A DNA stretch of 64,000 bases from Janthinobacterium lividum (GTDB lineage: Bacteria > Pseudomonadota > Gammaproteobacteria > Burkholderiales > Burkholderiaceae_D). The notes beneath the pieces are model-generated. The model saw only the letters and a list, made by a program, of their open reading frames with translations, was not told where the DNA came from and made no database searches. The number at the start of each line of letters is the position of its first letter. Positions within the stretch are counted from its first letter, which is position 1. The translations under genes were made by a program, and so were the position numbers. This document shows positions 11,549-24,026 of this stretch, piece after piece. The stretch spans positions 5,332,001 to 5,396,000 of the forward strand of contig NZ_CP075583.1 in the NCBI RefSeq assembly GCF_023509035.1. The letters are read 5' to 3'.

Positions 11549-12219
11549 GGGGTTCCTCATTAGCGGATTGTGTTTTAACCGCGCAATTATAGCGAAGTAC
11601 AGGCAGCTTGTGCGATGCAGCAGCGGCCCGCCGGCGTTTTGCGCCTCACGCCAACAACACCGGCATGGGCGGCCCGCCGGCGCCCGCAGCCTGCCGCCCT
11701 TTCGCCTTCCCCGTCTGCCGCAGCCGGCCATCACGAAAATAAAGGGACCGTCGACAATAATAAGTAGAAACACTTAAGCAATATTACCGACATATTGAAT
11801 TAATGCCGCTGGAATATCGGCTTATTTTCATTTCAATATCACCATGCCGCAAACATGGTTATTATAATCCGCATTGCATTTCTTGCAGCCACTTATAACA
11901 ACTGTTTGATCATCATTCATCCCGTGATGCGTCTGTATTATTCCGCGACCGTTTCAGCGCCTCCCGTTAGCCACCCTCCAGGTGGCCATCCAGCCCCGAA
12001 ACTCCCTCATCCGGCATAATATTTGCTCTTATTTGAAGTTTTTATTTTATTCAACTGACAGTCCTGCCAAAAAATGGCGCGACCAGAAGACAATCATCAA
12101 TTCTGATAAACTATCACATTCTGGTGTTTCCAAAACTTCGCATACTCTGCAAACAAAGCCTTCGCTAGATTCAATATGGCGCATCCACGCGCCACCGATA
12201 AATCCTTGCAAAAAGGAAT
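11549..12219. other. 671-bp intergenic region between divergent ppa and gcd
   Basis: The right-hand part is clearly AT-richer than the genes. It holds a TATAAT at 11863-11868 on the plus strand without a convincing -35, a small hairpin with 6-bp arms at 11970-11986, and another (GGCGC/GCGCC) at 12178-12193 just before the gcd ribosome-binding site. An open frame starting at 11982 runs out of frame into gcd and lacks codon bias, so I do not call a gene. This length suggests a regulated gcd promoter. Confidence 0.5.
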
Positions 12220-14646
12220 ATGATGATTCCCTCTTTCCGGCCCGGTCCTTTATTAAAGGTCACCGGCGTTATTTTCATTCTGTTTGGCCTCGCCCTGCTG
12301 GGCGGCGGCATCTGGCTGGCCACGCTCGGCGGCTCGTGGTACTACTTGCTGGCCGGCATCGGCATGCTCGTTGCCGGCGCGCTGGTGTTCCAGGGCAAGC
12401 GCAGCGCACAACCGTTCATGGCGCTGCTGCTGACCGCCACCCTCTTCTGGTCCGTCATTGAAGTGAAATTCGACTGGTGGCAATTGCTGCCGCGCCTCGA
12501 TATCTGGTTTGCCGCCGCCGTCTGGCTGCTGCTGCCCTTCGTCAGCCGCCGCCTGGCGCCACCTGCCGCCGAGAAGCAGCCGCAAGCGGGCAAGACGGCC
12601 TTGAGCGCCGCCGTGGCCCTGACCATCATCGCCGGCGTCATCGCCCTGTTCCAGGACTACCATGACCTGCATGGCGACGTGCCAGCCGAAAACATGGCAG
12701 CCACCGCCACCGGCGACCTGGCTCCCGGCGTCGAGCACAATGACTGGTCCGCGTATGGCCGCTCCGGCTATGGCGACCGCTACGCCCCGGCCGCGCAGAT
12801 CACGCCGGCCAATATTTCTGGTCTGAAAGAAGCCTGGACCTACCACACGGGCGACTTCAAGGGTCCGAACGACCCGGGCGAGATCGCCAACGAAGTCACG
12901 CCGCTGAAGGTCAATGACATGTTGTACCTGTGCACGCCGCACAATATCGTCATCGCGCTGAACCCGGACACGGGCAAGGAAATCTGGCGCCACGATCCGA
13001 AGATCAACCGCGACGCGGCCAGCTACCAGCACATGATCTGCCGCGGCGTCGCCTACTGGGACGTCAACGCGGGCCGTGCGAAGAATGATCCTGTGCCGCA
13101 AGCTGCCAGCATGGAATGCCCGCGCCGCATCCTGGCGCCGACCATGGATGGCACCATGATCGCCGTCAACGCCGATACAGGCGAGTCGTGCAAGAGCTTT
13201 GGCAACAACGGCGTCGTCAACCTGTACAAGAACATGGCCATGATCAAGCGCGGCTTCCTGATGCCGACCTCGCCGCCAGCCGTCTCGCAGAAAATGGCAG
13301 TGATCGCCGCCAGCGTGACGGACAACCATTCGACGGAAGAGCCGTCGGGCGTGATCCGCGGCTATGATCCCGTCACCGGCAAGCTGATGTGGAACTGGGA
13401 CCCGGCCACGCCGGAAGATACCAAGCCCTTCCCTGAAGGCAAGAACTACACCAACAACTCGCCCAATTCGTGGGGCGTGGCCAGCATCGATGAAAAGCTG
13501 GGCATGGTCTACATTCCGATGGGTAATGAAACCCCCGATACCTGGGGTGGCAACCGCAACAAGAATGGCGAGAAATTCAACAGCGCCATCGTCGCGCTGG
13601 ACCTGGCGACGGGTAAAGTACGCTGGGTATACCAGACCGTGCACCACGATATCTGGGACATGGATATCGGCGGACAGCCGAGCCTGGTCGACATCGACAC
13701 GCCCAAAGGCAAAGTTCCATCGGTCGTGGCCACGACAAAACGGGGCGACATTTACGTGATCGACCGCCGCGACGGCAGCCTGGTCGTGCCGGCGCCGGAA
13801 AAACCCGTGCCAACGAGCAATCCTGCCGCTGGCGACACCCTGTCGCCCACGCAGCCATTCTCGGCCCTGACCTTCTTGCCAGAGCGCAATATCAGCGAAG
13901 CGGACATGTGGGGCACCACGCCGTTCGACCAGCTCGCTTGCCGCATCATCTTCAAGGAACGCCGCTATGAAGGCCCATTCACGCCGCAAACGGCTGGCAA
14001 GGGCGCCGTCATCTCGCCGGGCCCGCTGGGTATCTTCGAATGGGGCGGCGCCGCCATCGACCCCGTGCGCCAGTTGTTGATCGTCAACCCTGACTACATG
14101 GGCTTCCTGGAAAAACTCGTGCCGCGCGCGGAAACGACGGCCAAAGGGAGGCACGGGCGGCGAAATGGGCTTGCAGCCACAGACGGGCGTCCCGTTTGCC
14201 GTGGAAATCAAAGCCTTCCTGTCGCCGCTGGGCTTCCCATGCCAGGCACCGCCGTGGGGCTATGTGGCCGCCGTCGACCTGCGCACCATGAAAAAGTGTG
14301 GATGCACAAGAACGGCACCACGCGCGACAGCGGTCCCGTGCCGATTCCATTGCCACTGGGCGTACCCAGCTTGGGTGGCATGGTCACCACCGGCGGTGGC
14401 GTGACCTTCCTCAGCAGCACGCTCGACTACTACATCCGTGGCTACGACGTCAGCAACGGTAAAGTAATCTGGAAAGCCCGCCTGCCAGCCGGCGGCCAGG
14501 CTACGCCGATGAGCTATGTGTCGAACAAGTCGGGACGCCAGTTCGTCGTCGTCATGGCCGGCGGCCACGGTTCGCTGGGCACGAAGATGAGCGACACCCT
14601 GGTCGCGTATGCCTTGCCGGAAGGCACTGCCGTACCGAAGAAGTAA
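12220..14646 (+). CDS. gcd: Membrane-bound PQQ-dependent glucose dehydrogenase (two compensating frameshifts)
   Basis: Oxidises periplasmic aldoses to lactones and passes electrons to ubiquinone. Residues 1-145 form five membrane helices; the rest is an eight-bladed PQQ propeller (NVTPLKVND-type blades, GGHGSLGTKM near the end, LPAGGQATPM). Within the frame, residues of about 643-692 are nonsense, rich in Arg. Translating the next frame there gives MGLQPQTGVPF...FLSPLGFPCQAPPWGY, the expected family sequence. One extra A near 14149 (GGGAGG where GGGGG fits) and one missing G near 14296 explain it; the second restores the frame. AAGGA is better spaced for ATG 12223 than for 12220. Confidence 0.9.
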   Translation: MMIPSFRPGPLLKVTGVIFILFGLALLGGGIWLATLGGSWYYLLAGIGMLVAGALVFQGKRSAQPFMALLLTATLFWSVIEVKFDWWQLLPRLDIWFAAAVWLLLPFVSRRLAPPAAEKQPQAGKTALSAAVALTIIAGVIALFQDYHDLHGDVPAENMAATATGDLAPGVEHNDWSAYGRSGYGDRYAPAAQITPANISGLKEAWTYHTGDFKGPNDPGEIANEVTPLKVNDMLYLCTPHNIVIALNPDTGKEIWRHDPKINRDAASYQHMICRGVAYWDVNAGRAKNDPVPQAASMECPRRILAPTMDGTMIAVNADTGESCKSFGNNGVVNLYKNMAMIKRGFLMPTSPPAVSQKMAVIAASVTDNHSTEEPSGVIRGYDPVTGKLMWNWDPATPEDTKPFPEGKNYTNNSPNSWGVASIDEKLGMVYIPMGNETPDTWGGNRNKNGEKFNSAIVALDLATGKVRWVYQTVHHDIWDMDIGGQPSLVDIDTPKGKVPSVVATTKRGDIYVIDRRDGSLVVPAPEKPVPTSNPAAGDTLSPTQPFSALTFLPERNISEADMWGTTPFDQLACRIIFKERRYEGPFTPQTAGKGAVISPGPLGIFEWGGAAIDPVRQLLIVNPDYMGFLEKLVPRAETTAKGRHGRRNGLAATDGRPVCRGNQSLPVAAGLPMPGTAVGLCGRRRPAHHEKVWMHKNGTTRDSGPVPIPLPLGVPSLGGMVTTGGGVTFLSSTLDYYIRGYDVSNGKVIWKARLPAGGQATPMSYVSNKSGRQFVVVMAGGHGSLGTKMSDTLVAYALPEGTAVPKK

Positions 14647-14668
14647 AGGCCGAAGAAGTCAGGCAGCA

Positions 14669-14691
14669 GCGCACTCCGCCCTGGAGTGCGC
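14669..14691. repeat. Perfect 9-bp inverted repeat after gcd
   Basis: GCGCACTCC and GGAGTGCGC with a 5-nt loop form a hairpin just before the strong terminator. It may protect the gcd mRNA 3' end or be part of a double terminator. Confidence 0.55.
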
Positions 14692-14694
14692 ACA

Positions 14695-14730
14695 AAAAAA
14701 GCCGTTCAGTCTGTACTGAACGGCTTTTTT
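14695..14730. terminator. Strong bidirectional terminator between gcd and hemY
   Basis: A 16-bp stem including A and T runs on its two sides (core GCCGTTCAGT / ACTGAACGGC) with a CTGT loop. The A and T tracts make it work in both directions for convergent gcd and hemY. Confidence 0.93.
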
Positions 14731-14756
14731 ACGTCTGGCGAAAAAGTCTGCAAGGC

Positions 14757-15953
14757 TTACAGGATGGTCGCCAGCGCGCACTGCCGGTAATGCGCGGCAG
14801 CCTGTTCCGTTTGCTGCAAGGCATCGTGCATCTGCGCCAGCTTCAGGTGGGCGTCGCGCACCATTTGCGGCTCGTTCGCGTCGGACAAAGCCTGCTCCAG
14901 GTGACGCTGGGCCTTGCCCCACAGTTTTTGCTTGAGGCACAAAGTACCCAGGGTCAACGCCAGTTCCGCATCCAGCGGACGCTGTTTCATCCATTGCTCG
15001 CAATGCTCGATCTGCAGCAGCAGGGCCGGCGTGCCGCTCGGGGCCGCCGCTTCGCGGTAGGCGCGCACGACGCGCTCGTCCCAGTCGGCGGCCAGCGACT
15101 CTTCGCACACGAGGCGCGCTTCGTCGTGCAAGCCGCGCGCATTCAGGGCCGTGGCGGCGCGGCAGGCGATATACGGCTTGACCCGGTCGCTGCTTGGCAC
15201 GGTAGACCACACGCGCATCAAGGATTCCGCGTCATGCGAGGGGTCGGACAGCAAATGGTCGTAAGCCAGTTCGCGCAGGCGCGACGACAGGGCCGGATGC
15301 AGGGCGCGGTGCTTGTCGAGCGAACGCACGAGGCGCAGCACTTCGGGCCAGTTCTTCGCCTGCTGCTCGGCCTTCAACGACCATTGCAGCGCGTGGATAT
15401 GGCGCGTGCCGCTGGCGTTCAGTTCGCGCACGGCGGCCAGGGCCGCTTCCGGCTGGTGGTCGTCGACCAGCAATTCCGTCACCGTCATCAAACGGGCCGT
15501 CTTCAGGCTGGCATCGCCTTCGACGCGGGACAGCCAGCTGTCGCGGCGTTCGGACTGGCGCATGCGGTGCGCGGCGCGCGCGCCGATCAGCGCGGCCAGG
15601 CCGGCGTTTTCTTCCAGCTCGGCGGCACGCAAGGCGGCCTTCTCGGCATGGCCGAAACGGCCTTCGAACAGGGCTTTCAAGGCTTCACGCAAACCCTTGT
15701 TGCCATCGCGCTCACGCTTGCGCTGGCGGTAGGCCGCCACTTGCGCCGGCATGCGCACGGTGGCGCGCACGGCGCGCACCAGCAGGTACAGCAGCACGAA
15801 CAGCACGACCTGCAGCAGCAGGAAGAAGTTCAGCGACAAGTCGATGCGGTATGGCGGATAAAACAGCACCACGTTACCGGGATTGAAACGGGCCGTCACG
15901 GCGATACCGATCGCCGCGGCCATCAGGGCGAGTAACCAGAGAAATAGACGCAT
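14757..15953 (-). CDS. hemY: HemY family protein (TPR, inner membrane)
   Basis: A 398-residue protein with two N-terminal membrane helices (residues 1-25 and about 38-60), then a basic loop RQRKRERD and tetratricopeptide-like helical repeats. This is the proteobacterial HemY linked to haem-biosynthesis operons; it is unrelated to the Bacillus HemY oxidase and its biochemical role is unclear. The ATG at 15953 (MRLFLWLLAL) was chosen over a longer frame that only overlaps hemX. The gap to hemX is 4 bp. Last gene of hemC-hemD-hemX-hemY. Confidence 0.9.
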   Translation of the reverse strand: MRLFLWLLALMAAAIGIAVTARFNPGNVVLFYPPYRIDLSLNFFLLLQVVLFVLLYLLVRAVRATVRMPAQVAAYRQRKRERDGNKGLREALKALFEGRFGHAEKAALRAAELEENAGLAALIGARAAHRMRQSERRDSWLSRVEGDASLKTARLMTVTELLVDDHQPEAALAAVRELNASGTRHIHALQWSLKAEQQAKNWPEVLRLVRSLDKHRALHPALSSRLRELAYDHLLSDPSHDAESLMRVWSTVPSSDRVKPYIACRAATALNARGLHDEARLVCEESLAADWDERVVRAYREAAAPSGTPALLLQIEHCEQWMKQRPLDAELALTLGTLCLKQKLWGKAQRHLEQALSDANEPQMVRDAHLKLAQMHDALQQTEQAAAHYRQCALATIL

Positions 15954-15957
15954 GGGC

Positions 15958-17118
15958 TCAGGACTTCGCTTTGTAGTTGCGCACAGCCGCCAGGCTGTCG
16001 GACAAGGTTGGCATTTCGATGGCCAGGTTGCTGCCCTGCACCTGGCGCAGCAGGGCTTGCGCCGTCTGCGTGCTCTTGGCGCGGGTGTCGAAATACTTGG
16101 CCAGCGCATCCTGGGCGGCGATCAAATCATTCCTGAAGGCGGTTTCATTACGCGACAGCAAGGCCATGCGGGCGTTGAGCAGGCGCAGCTTGACGTTTTC
16201 ACGCAAGAAATACGATTGCGTCGGCGACAGCATCAGCGCTTCCGGCGTATCGACACGGCGGATGCGTATCAATTGACGCACGTCGGCCCACATGTCGCCG
16301 CTCCAGGTATTCCAGCCGTCGCGCACTTTTTGCAGCAGCGGTTCCGGCGCCGGCGGCCCTACCAGCTTGCCGCTAGCATCGCGCACGGGCTTGGCCCCGG
16401 CCTTGGCCTTGCCCGGTTTTTCCGGTGCGGCCGGCAAGGCCGGCGTTTCGTCGGACAGCATCGGCAGGGCTTCGACCTGCGCGATCACGGCATCGAGGCG
16501 CAAGGCCACGCCCGTCGAATCGACGCTGGGCAGGGCCTTGAGTTTTTCCATGTCGCGGCCGATGGCGCGGCGGATCGTGATGAATTGCGGCTTGTCGGAA
16601 CGCGACAGGCTGCGATCCGCGTTTTGCAGGGCGATCAGCGCACCGGGCACGTTGCCGGCCAGTTGCAGCTGCTGGCTGGCCGTCGACAGCACTTGCTCGA
16701 TTTCCGTCAGCGCCCACTCGTCGCGGTTCTTCGACAAGTCGTTATACAGTTGTTCCAGCGCCAGCTGCTGGCTTTGCGTTTCGCTCTGGCGGTTTTCCAG
16801 TGCGCCCACCTTGATTTGCAGCTCTTTCGTGCCTTCTTGCACGTTGCGCGCCAGCACGCCCGTTTCGGCGTTGCTGACATCGCCCTTTTGCAGGCGCTTG
16901 GCCACTTCTTCGCGCAGGTTGCGGATCTGCTTGCTGGTCGACCAGCTTTGCGCAGCCAGCAGGACGGCCAGCACGATGACGGCGATGCTCATGGGCTTTT
17001 GCAGCTGTTCGAGCAGGGTCGGCGCGCGGCCAGCAGGTTGGTCGGCCGCCTGCGGCGCCGTCTTCACGGCGCTGCCAGGCGTTGCATTCGGTTCGGAGAG
17101 TGTAGGCATTTCGTTCAT
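15958..17118 (-). CDS. hemX: HemX family protein (uroporphyrinogen-III C-methyltransferase-annotated)
   Basis: A 386-residue membrane-anchored protein: cytoplasmic N-terminus rich in Ala/Pro, one membrane helix (about residues 43-62, SIAVIVLAVLLAAQSW), a coiled-coil (LREEVAKRLQKGD...LENRQSETQSQQLALEQ) and a helical periplasmic domain. HemX is often mis-annotated as uroporphyrinogen methyltransferase; no SAM-binding motif is visible. It overlaps hemD by 4 bp (ATGA) and is 4 bp from hemY. Confidence 0.88.
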   Translation of the reverse strand: MNEMPTLSEPNATPGSAVKTAPQAADQPAGRAPTLLEQLQKPMSIAVIVLAVLLAAQSWSTSKQIRNLREEVAKRLQKGDVSNAETGVLARNVQEGTKELQIKVGALENRQSETQSQQLALEQLYNDLSKNRDEWALTEIEQVLSTASQQLQLAGNVPGALIALQNADRSLSRSDKPQFITIRRAIGRDMEKLKALPSVDSTGVALRLDAVIAQVEALPMLSDETPALPAAPEKPGKAKAGAKPVRDASGKLVGPPAPEPLLQKVRDGWNTWSGDMWADVRQLIRIRRVDTPEALMLSPTQSYFLRENVKLRLLNARMALLSRNETAFRNDLIAAQDALAKYFDTRAKSTQTAQALLRQVQGSNLAIEMPTLSDSLAAVRNYKAKS

Positions 17119-17897
17119 GGTCGTGATTGTAACGCGGCGAGCACTCCTGCGTCGCCTGATCCTGTCAAGGTGACACGGGCAAAACCCAGGGCCGCCGCCG
17201 TTTGTGCAATGCGGGCGTGCGGCACGATCAGATGCTGCTGTTGCATTTTCACAACAGCTATCTTTTTGCCATCCATTTCCTCGAGCAGCGCCAGCAAACC
17301 ACGCAGCGCTTCCGAGCTGGTGATGATCCAGTCATTATTATGCTGCAACAGCTTTTCCAGGGTCGCCCGCAAGGCCGGCGTCAGCTTTGGCACCTTGCGG
17401 CGGTAGGCCGTGACGAACTCGACTTCGGCGCCGGCGGCGCGCAAGCCGTCGGCCAGGTAGTCGCGTCCGCCATCGCCGCGCACGATCAGCACGCGCTTGC
17501 CGCGCAGGGCCGGCAAGTCCAGCGCCAGCAACAGGTGTTCGGAATCGCTGCGCGCCGTATCGAGCGGACTGGTGATGGTCGCATTGGCCTCCGTCACGCC
17601 GTGCGCCCCCAGAGCCTGGCGGCTGCCCTCGCCCACCACGGCCAGCGGCAAGCCGGACGGCCAGGCCGGCAAGTGCGCAAAGACGCAGTCGATGGCATTG
17701 GGCGAAACGAACGCCACCAGGTCGTACTCGGCCAGGCGCGCCAGCACGGCTTGCAGCTGCGCGCATTCCTGCTCGCCGTCAAGCGCGTGAATTTCCAGCA
17801 GCGGCAGCAGTTGCACGGGCAAGCCCAGCGCCGCGATTCTGGCGGCCAGCGGCCCCGCTTGCGCCGCAGGCCGCGTGATCACCACAGTGTCAGGCAT
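17115..17897 (-). CDS. hemD: Uroporphyrinogen-III synthase
   Basis: Closes hydroxymethylbilane with inversion of ring D. The 260-residue product shows the two-domain HemD pattern: [17 protein letters not shown] at the N-terminus, [29 protein letters not shown], and [11 protein letters not shown] in the second domain. The chosen ATG ([10 protein letters not shown]) has AAGGA upstream and overlaps the hemC end by 8 nt; an ATG six codons earlier has no ribosome-binding site. It overlaps hemX by 4 bp. Confidence 0.92.
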   Translation of the reverse strand: MPDTVVITRPAAQAGPLAARIAALGLPVQLLPLLEIHALDGEQECAQLQAVLARLAEYDLVAFVSPNAIDCVFAHLPAWPSGLPLAVVGEGSRQALGAHGVTEANATITSPLDTARSDSEHLLLALDLPALRGKRVLIVRGDGGRDYLADGLRAAGAEVEFVTAYRRKVPKLTPALRATLEKLLQHNNDWIITSSEALRGLLALLEEMDGKKIAVVKMQQQHLIVPHARIAQTAAALGFARVTLTGSGDAGVLAALQSRP

Positions 17898-18915
17898 GCG
17901 GCGCCAGTCCTTCATGGTTGTCGGGCGTGACGGCGCACGAGGCGAGGATGCCGGCAGCGTCCTGTCCACGCAGCAGTTCGGCCACCTGTTCACCCAGCTG
18001 TTCCGGCGCGCTAGACGGGCCACTGACGTCGGCGCTGGCCATGCGCGCGCCATCCGGCGTGGCGACCATGGCGCGCAAACGCATCTCGTCGCCCTCGATA
18101 GTCGCAAACGCGGCTAGCGGAATCTGGCAGCTGCCGCCGAAAATCTTCGACACCTTGCGCTCGGCCGTGACGGCTTGCGCCGTATCAGTATGGTTCAGCG
18201 GCGCCAGCAGGCGCACCAGGTCGGCGCCGTCGGCGCGCCCGCTGCGGATCTCGATCGCCATGGCGCCCTGGCCGGCGGCCGGCAAGCTGTCTTCCGGCGC
18301 CAGCACGGCGCGGATGCGCGACGCCAGGCCCAGGCGTTTCAGGCCGGCGGCGGCCAGGATGATGGCCGCGTAATCGCCACGGTCCAGCTTGCCCAAACGC
18401 GTATCGAGGTTGCCGCGCAGGGGCAAAATCGTCAGGTGCGGATAGCGCGCGGCGATCAGCGACTGGCGCCGCAGGCTGCTGGTGCCGACGACGGCGCCAT
18501 GCGGCAACTCGGCCAGGCTGGCGTAATCGTTCGACACGAACGCGTCGCGCGGGTCTTCGCGCTCGAGGATGGCGGCCAGGGCAAAGCCCTCCGGCAACTC
18601 CATCGGCACGTCTTTCAGCGAATGCACGGCCAGGTCGGCGCGGCCTTCTTCCATCGCTACTTCCAGCTCCTTGACGAACAGGCCCTTGCCGCCCACCTTG
18701 GACAAGGCGCGGTCCAGAATCTGGTCGCCGCGTGTGGTCATGCCGAGAATTTCAACGCTACACTGTGGATACAGGGCGGCCAGGCGCGCACGCACATGTT
18801 CAGCTTGCCACATGGCAAGACGGCTCTCGCGCGTGGCAATCACCAGACGGGCGGGAATCTTCAGCTTCAATTCGTTCGGCGTCAATTCGTTCGGGATCAA
18901 TTCGGATGCTTTCAA
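17890..18915 (-). CDS. hemC: Porphobilinogen deaminase (hydroxymethylbilane synthase), TTG start
   Basis: Polymerises four porphobilinogens into hydroxymethylbilane. Signatures: [41 protein letters not shown], and the dipyrromethane-cofactor cysteine in [13 protein letters not shown] near residue 262. No ATG is available; the first candidate is TTG at 18915. The 20-odd residues before the conserved LVIATRES contain a short [15 protein letters not shown] repeat, encoded by a 15-bp tandem repeat, so a second TTG inside it is also possible. It heads hemCDXY and faces ppc. Confidence 0.93.
   Translation of the reverse strand: MKASELIPNELTPNELKLKIPARLVIATRESRLAMWQAEHVRARLAALYPQCSVEILGMTTRGDQILDRALSKVGGKGLFVKELEVAMEEGRADLAVHSLKDVPMELPEGFALAAILEREDPRDAFVSNDYASLAELPHGAVVGTSSLRRQSLIAARYPHLTILPLRGNLDTRLGKLDRGDYAAIILAAAGLKRLGLASRIRAVLAPEDSLPAAGQGAMAIEIRSGRADGADLVRLLAPLNHTDTAQAVTAERKVSKIFGGSCQIPLAAFATIEGDEMRLRAMVATPDGARMASADVSGPSSAPEQLGEQVAELLRGQDAAGILASCAVTPDNHEGLAPHA
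18867..18911. repeat. 15-bp tandem repeat at the hemC 5' end
   Basis: Copies at 18867-18881 and 18882-18896 differ only in the last bases; a third, partial copy occupies 18897-18911. The unit length is a multiple of three, so copy changes alter the HemC N-terminus by five residues without shifting the frame. Confidence 0.8.
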
Positions 18916-19004
18916 AACAAGGTTCTTTCGCTGTCGTTGTCGTTTTTCGTTGCCATTTCGCCGGATGCGATATCGTTATGTATCGAAATGGCGCCCGGCG
19001 TCGC

Positions 19005-19010
19005 TATAAT
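19005..19010 (+). promoter_or_regulatory. Putative -10 element for ppc
   Basis: A perfect TATAAT lies about 150 bp before the ppc start in the hemC/ppc divergent gap. No good -35 stands 16-18 bp upstream, so only the -10 is supported. Confidence 0.35.
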
Positions 19011-19156
19011 CGTTATCCCTTCGCCTATACGGCCAAGTCAGGCTAGCGTCCATGTTCAAGACCACAAATTTTATCATGCGCCCCCCTTCCCTCTGCGGCC
19101 AAACGCCCGGTGCGATCCACATTCCCTTGCTTTTCCACTTACTTTGGTTCTTTATT

Positions 19157-21997
<2,841 letters not shown>

Positions 21998-22023
21998 TAG
22001 CGCCAGGCTGCCATTGGCAGGCA

Positions 22024-22053
22024 GGGGCCGGCACCGCAAGGGCCGGCCCTTTT
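22024..22053 (+). terminator. Rho-independent terminator of ppc
   Basis: An 8-bp GC stem (GGGCCGGC / GCCGGCCC) followed by four T residues begins about 27 bp after the ppc stop. Confidence 0.75.
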
Positions 22054-22174
22054 GCTTGCCCAATAGCAAAATATTCTCAAGAAAACAACATTTGATATTA
22101 CACTAGCGGTTGACACCTTTCCCACTCCGGCCTCTTGCACACCGCAGCGGCCAACCATGACGCCAAGGACGCGG

Positions 22175-23971
22175 ATGAGCAAATGGTCGATTGAAACGCT
22201 GGGCGCGGCATGCGCCGCCCTTATCCTGATCATGATGGGCTGGGTGGCCGGCGTGGCCTGGCAAGAGCTCGACTTCTGGGAGCGTGTCTGGCTGGCCCTG
22301 CTGCTGGCCGCTGCCGCCGGCGCGGTCCTCTGGCTGATGCGCAAGCTGCGCAGCCACCTCGCCATGACGCGCGCGCAGCTCGACGAAAGCCTCATGCGCT
22401 ACAAGCACTTGAGCGAGACGGCGCAGGACGCCATGTGGCAAACGGATGCGCATGGCGCGATACAGCATATCAACCAGCGCTTGTGCGACATCCTGGGCCT
22501 CCCGGCAGAAGACTTGCTGGGTCACAATATAAGCGAATTCCACGACGAAGCCACCTTGCAGCGCCTGTGTCCGCTACGCCGCGCCGCCGAGCAAAGCTGC
22601 ATGGGCGAATTGCATTTCCTGCACAGCGACGGTACGGAACGCTGGGCCATGCTCAGCGGGCGGCGCCTGTACGACCGCGGGGGACGCCTGACGGGCGCGC
22701 TGGTCATGGCCAGCGACATCACGGAACACAAGCGGGCCGAGCACGCGTTGAGCCTGGCCCATGCGGAGCTGGAAAGCCGCGTGGCCCTGCGCACGGCCCA
22801 GTTGCTCGATGTAAATCTCCAGCTGTCCGCGGAAATCGCCATGCGCGCGCAAACGGAAGCGGCCCTGGCGCGCAGCGAAGAGCGGCTGCAGGACATCATT
22901 TCCATGATGCCCCTGTCGCTGTTCCTGAAAGATGCCGATTCGCGCATGCTGCTGATGAACCAGGCCTGCGAGCGGCAATGGGGCGTGCGATTCCAGGATA
23001 TCGCCGAAGGACGCGACGTGCAGCACTTTCCTGCGGACCAGACCCAGGGATTCCACGCGGCGGACCAGGAAGCGTTTGCCAGCCGTCAGGTGGTGATACG
23101 CGAAGAACTCGTATGGAACGCGCAGTTGCAGGAAAATCGCCTCGTGCAAACACACAAGAAACCCGTATTCGACGCCGATGGCCGGCCGCAGATGATCATC
23201 GCCATGGCCATCGACATCACCGACAGCAAGCGCAACGAGGAAAACCTGCAGCGCACCCTGGCCCAGCTGCGCGAACTGACCGACCACCAGCAGACCATCA
23301 AGGAAGAAGAAAGGCGCCGCATCGCGCTCGACATTCATGACGACCTGGGCCAGAACCTGATGGTGCTGCGCATCGACGTGTCGCTGCTGCATGCGCGCAC
23401 GGCCAGGACCCACCCGCGCCTGCACCGCCACGCGCAGCGCGTGCTCGACACCATCGACACCACCATCCGCTCGGTGCGCACCATCATCAATGACTTGCAT
23501 CCCAGCACCCTGGAGCTGGGACTGGGGCCGGCGGCCGAATGGCTGATACGCCAGATGGAAAGCCGCGGCGCCATCCGCTACCAGCTCTCGCTCGACAGCG
23601 AGGCGCCCGACCTGGGCCTGGACCAGCGCCAGACGTCGGCCATTTTCCGCGTCCTGCAGGAATCGCTGTCGAACATCGTGCGCCACGCCCAGGCCAGCGA
23701 GGTAGAGGTGGCGCTGGCGCAAGATACGGACGCCATCGTGCTGCGCATCAGCGACAACGGCATCGGCATGCAGCCGGACGACCACGGCAAGAAGGCCGCC
23801 TTCGGCCTGAAAAGCATACGCGAACGTGTCCACGCCCTGGGTGGCCAACTCCACATCGACAGCCAGGCGGGCCAGGGCACCGTGCTGGCCATCCATCTGC
23901 CACAGGCCAGGAAAGGCGCGTCAGCCGAGCAGGATGAAATACAAAAATTATTAAAAACAGTAGCAAATTAA
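22175..23971 (+). CDS. Membrane PAS-PAS histidine kinase, NarL/UhpB type (HisKA_3)
   Basis: A 598-residue sensor kinase. Two membrane helices lie at about residues 8-32 and 38-55, then PAS 1 (about 70-190, ending DITEHKRAEH), a short coiled coil, PAS 2 (about 235-355, ending DITDSKRNEEN), the HisKA_3 domain with the phospho-acceptor His near 387 in ALDIHDDLGQN, and a HATPase with SDNGIGM near 526. Such kinases pair with LuxR-type response regulators; none is adjacent, so it is an orphan here. AAGGA fits the ATG at 22175 (MSKWSI) better than the ATG at 22157. Confidence 0.88.
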   Translation: MSKWSIETLGAACAALILIMMGWVAGVAWQELDFWERVWLALLLAAAAGAVLWLMRKLRSHLAMTRAQLDESLMRYKHLSETAQDAMWQTDAHGAIQHINQRLCDILGLPAEDLLGHNISEFHDEATLQRLCPLRRAAEQSCMGELHFLHSDGTERWAMLSGRRLYDRGGRLTGALVMASDITEHKRAEHALSLAHAELESRVALRTAQLLDVNLQLSAEIAMRAQTEAALARSEERLQDIISMMPLSLFLKDADSRMLLMNQACERQWGVRFQDIAEGRDVQHFPADQTQGFHAADQEAFASRQVVIREELVWNAQLQENRLVQTHKKPVFDADGRPQMIIAMAIDITDSKRNEENLQRTLAQLRELTDHQQTIKEEERRRIALDIHDDLGQNLMVLRIDVSLLHARTARTHPRLHRHAQRVLDTIDTTIRSVRTIINDLHPSTLELGLGPAAEWLIRQMESRGAIRYQLSLDSEAPDLGLDQRQTSAIFRVLQESLSNIVRHAQASEVEVALAQDTDAIVLRISDNGIGMQPDDHGKKAAFGLKSIRERVHALGGQLHIDSQAGQGTVLAIHLPQARKGASAEQDEIQKLLKTVAN

Positions 23972-24026
23972 GTATGCATTTTCGACATAAAAAAGTATAG
24001 TAAGTTTTTTCTTTGAGGAAACTATC

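Noticed and set aside
11982..12461. Plus-strand frame of 159 codons overlapping the gcd start
   Set aside because: It is out of frame with gcd, Lys/Ser-rich without bias at third positions, and ends inside the gcd membrane domain.
12253..14211. Open frame of 652 codons opposite gcd
   Set aside because: Shadow frame; the plus-strand propeller protein is clearly coding, apart from the two indels.
22110..22115. TTGACA as a -35 for the histidine kinase gene
   Set aside because: The sequence 16-18 bp downstream (TCTTGC) is not a -10.
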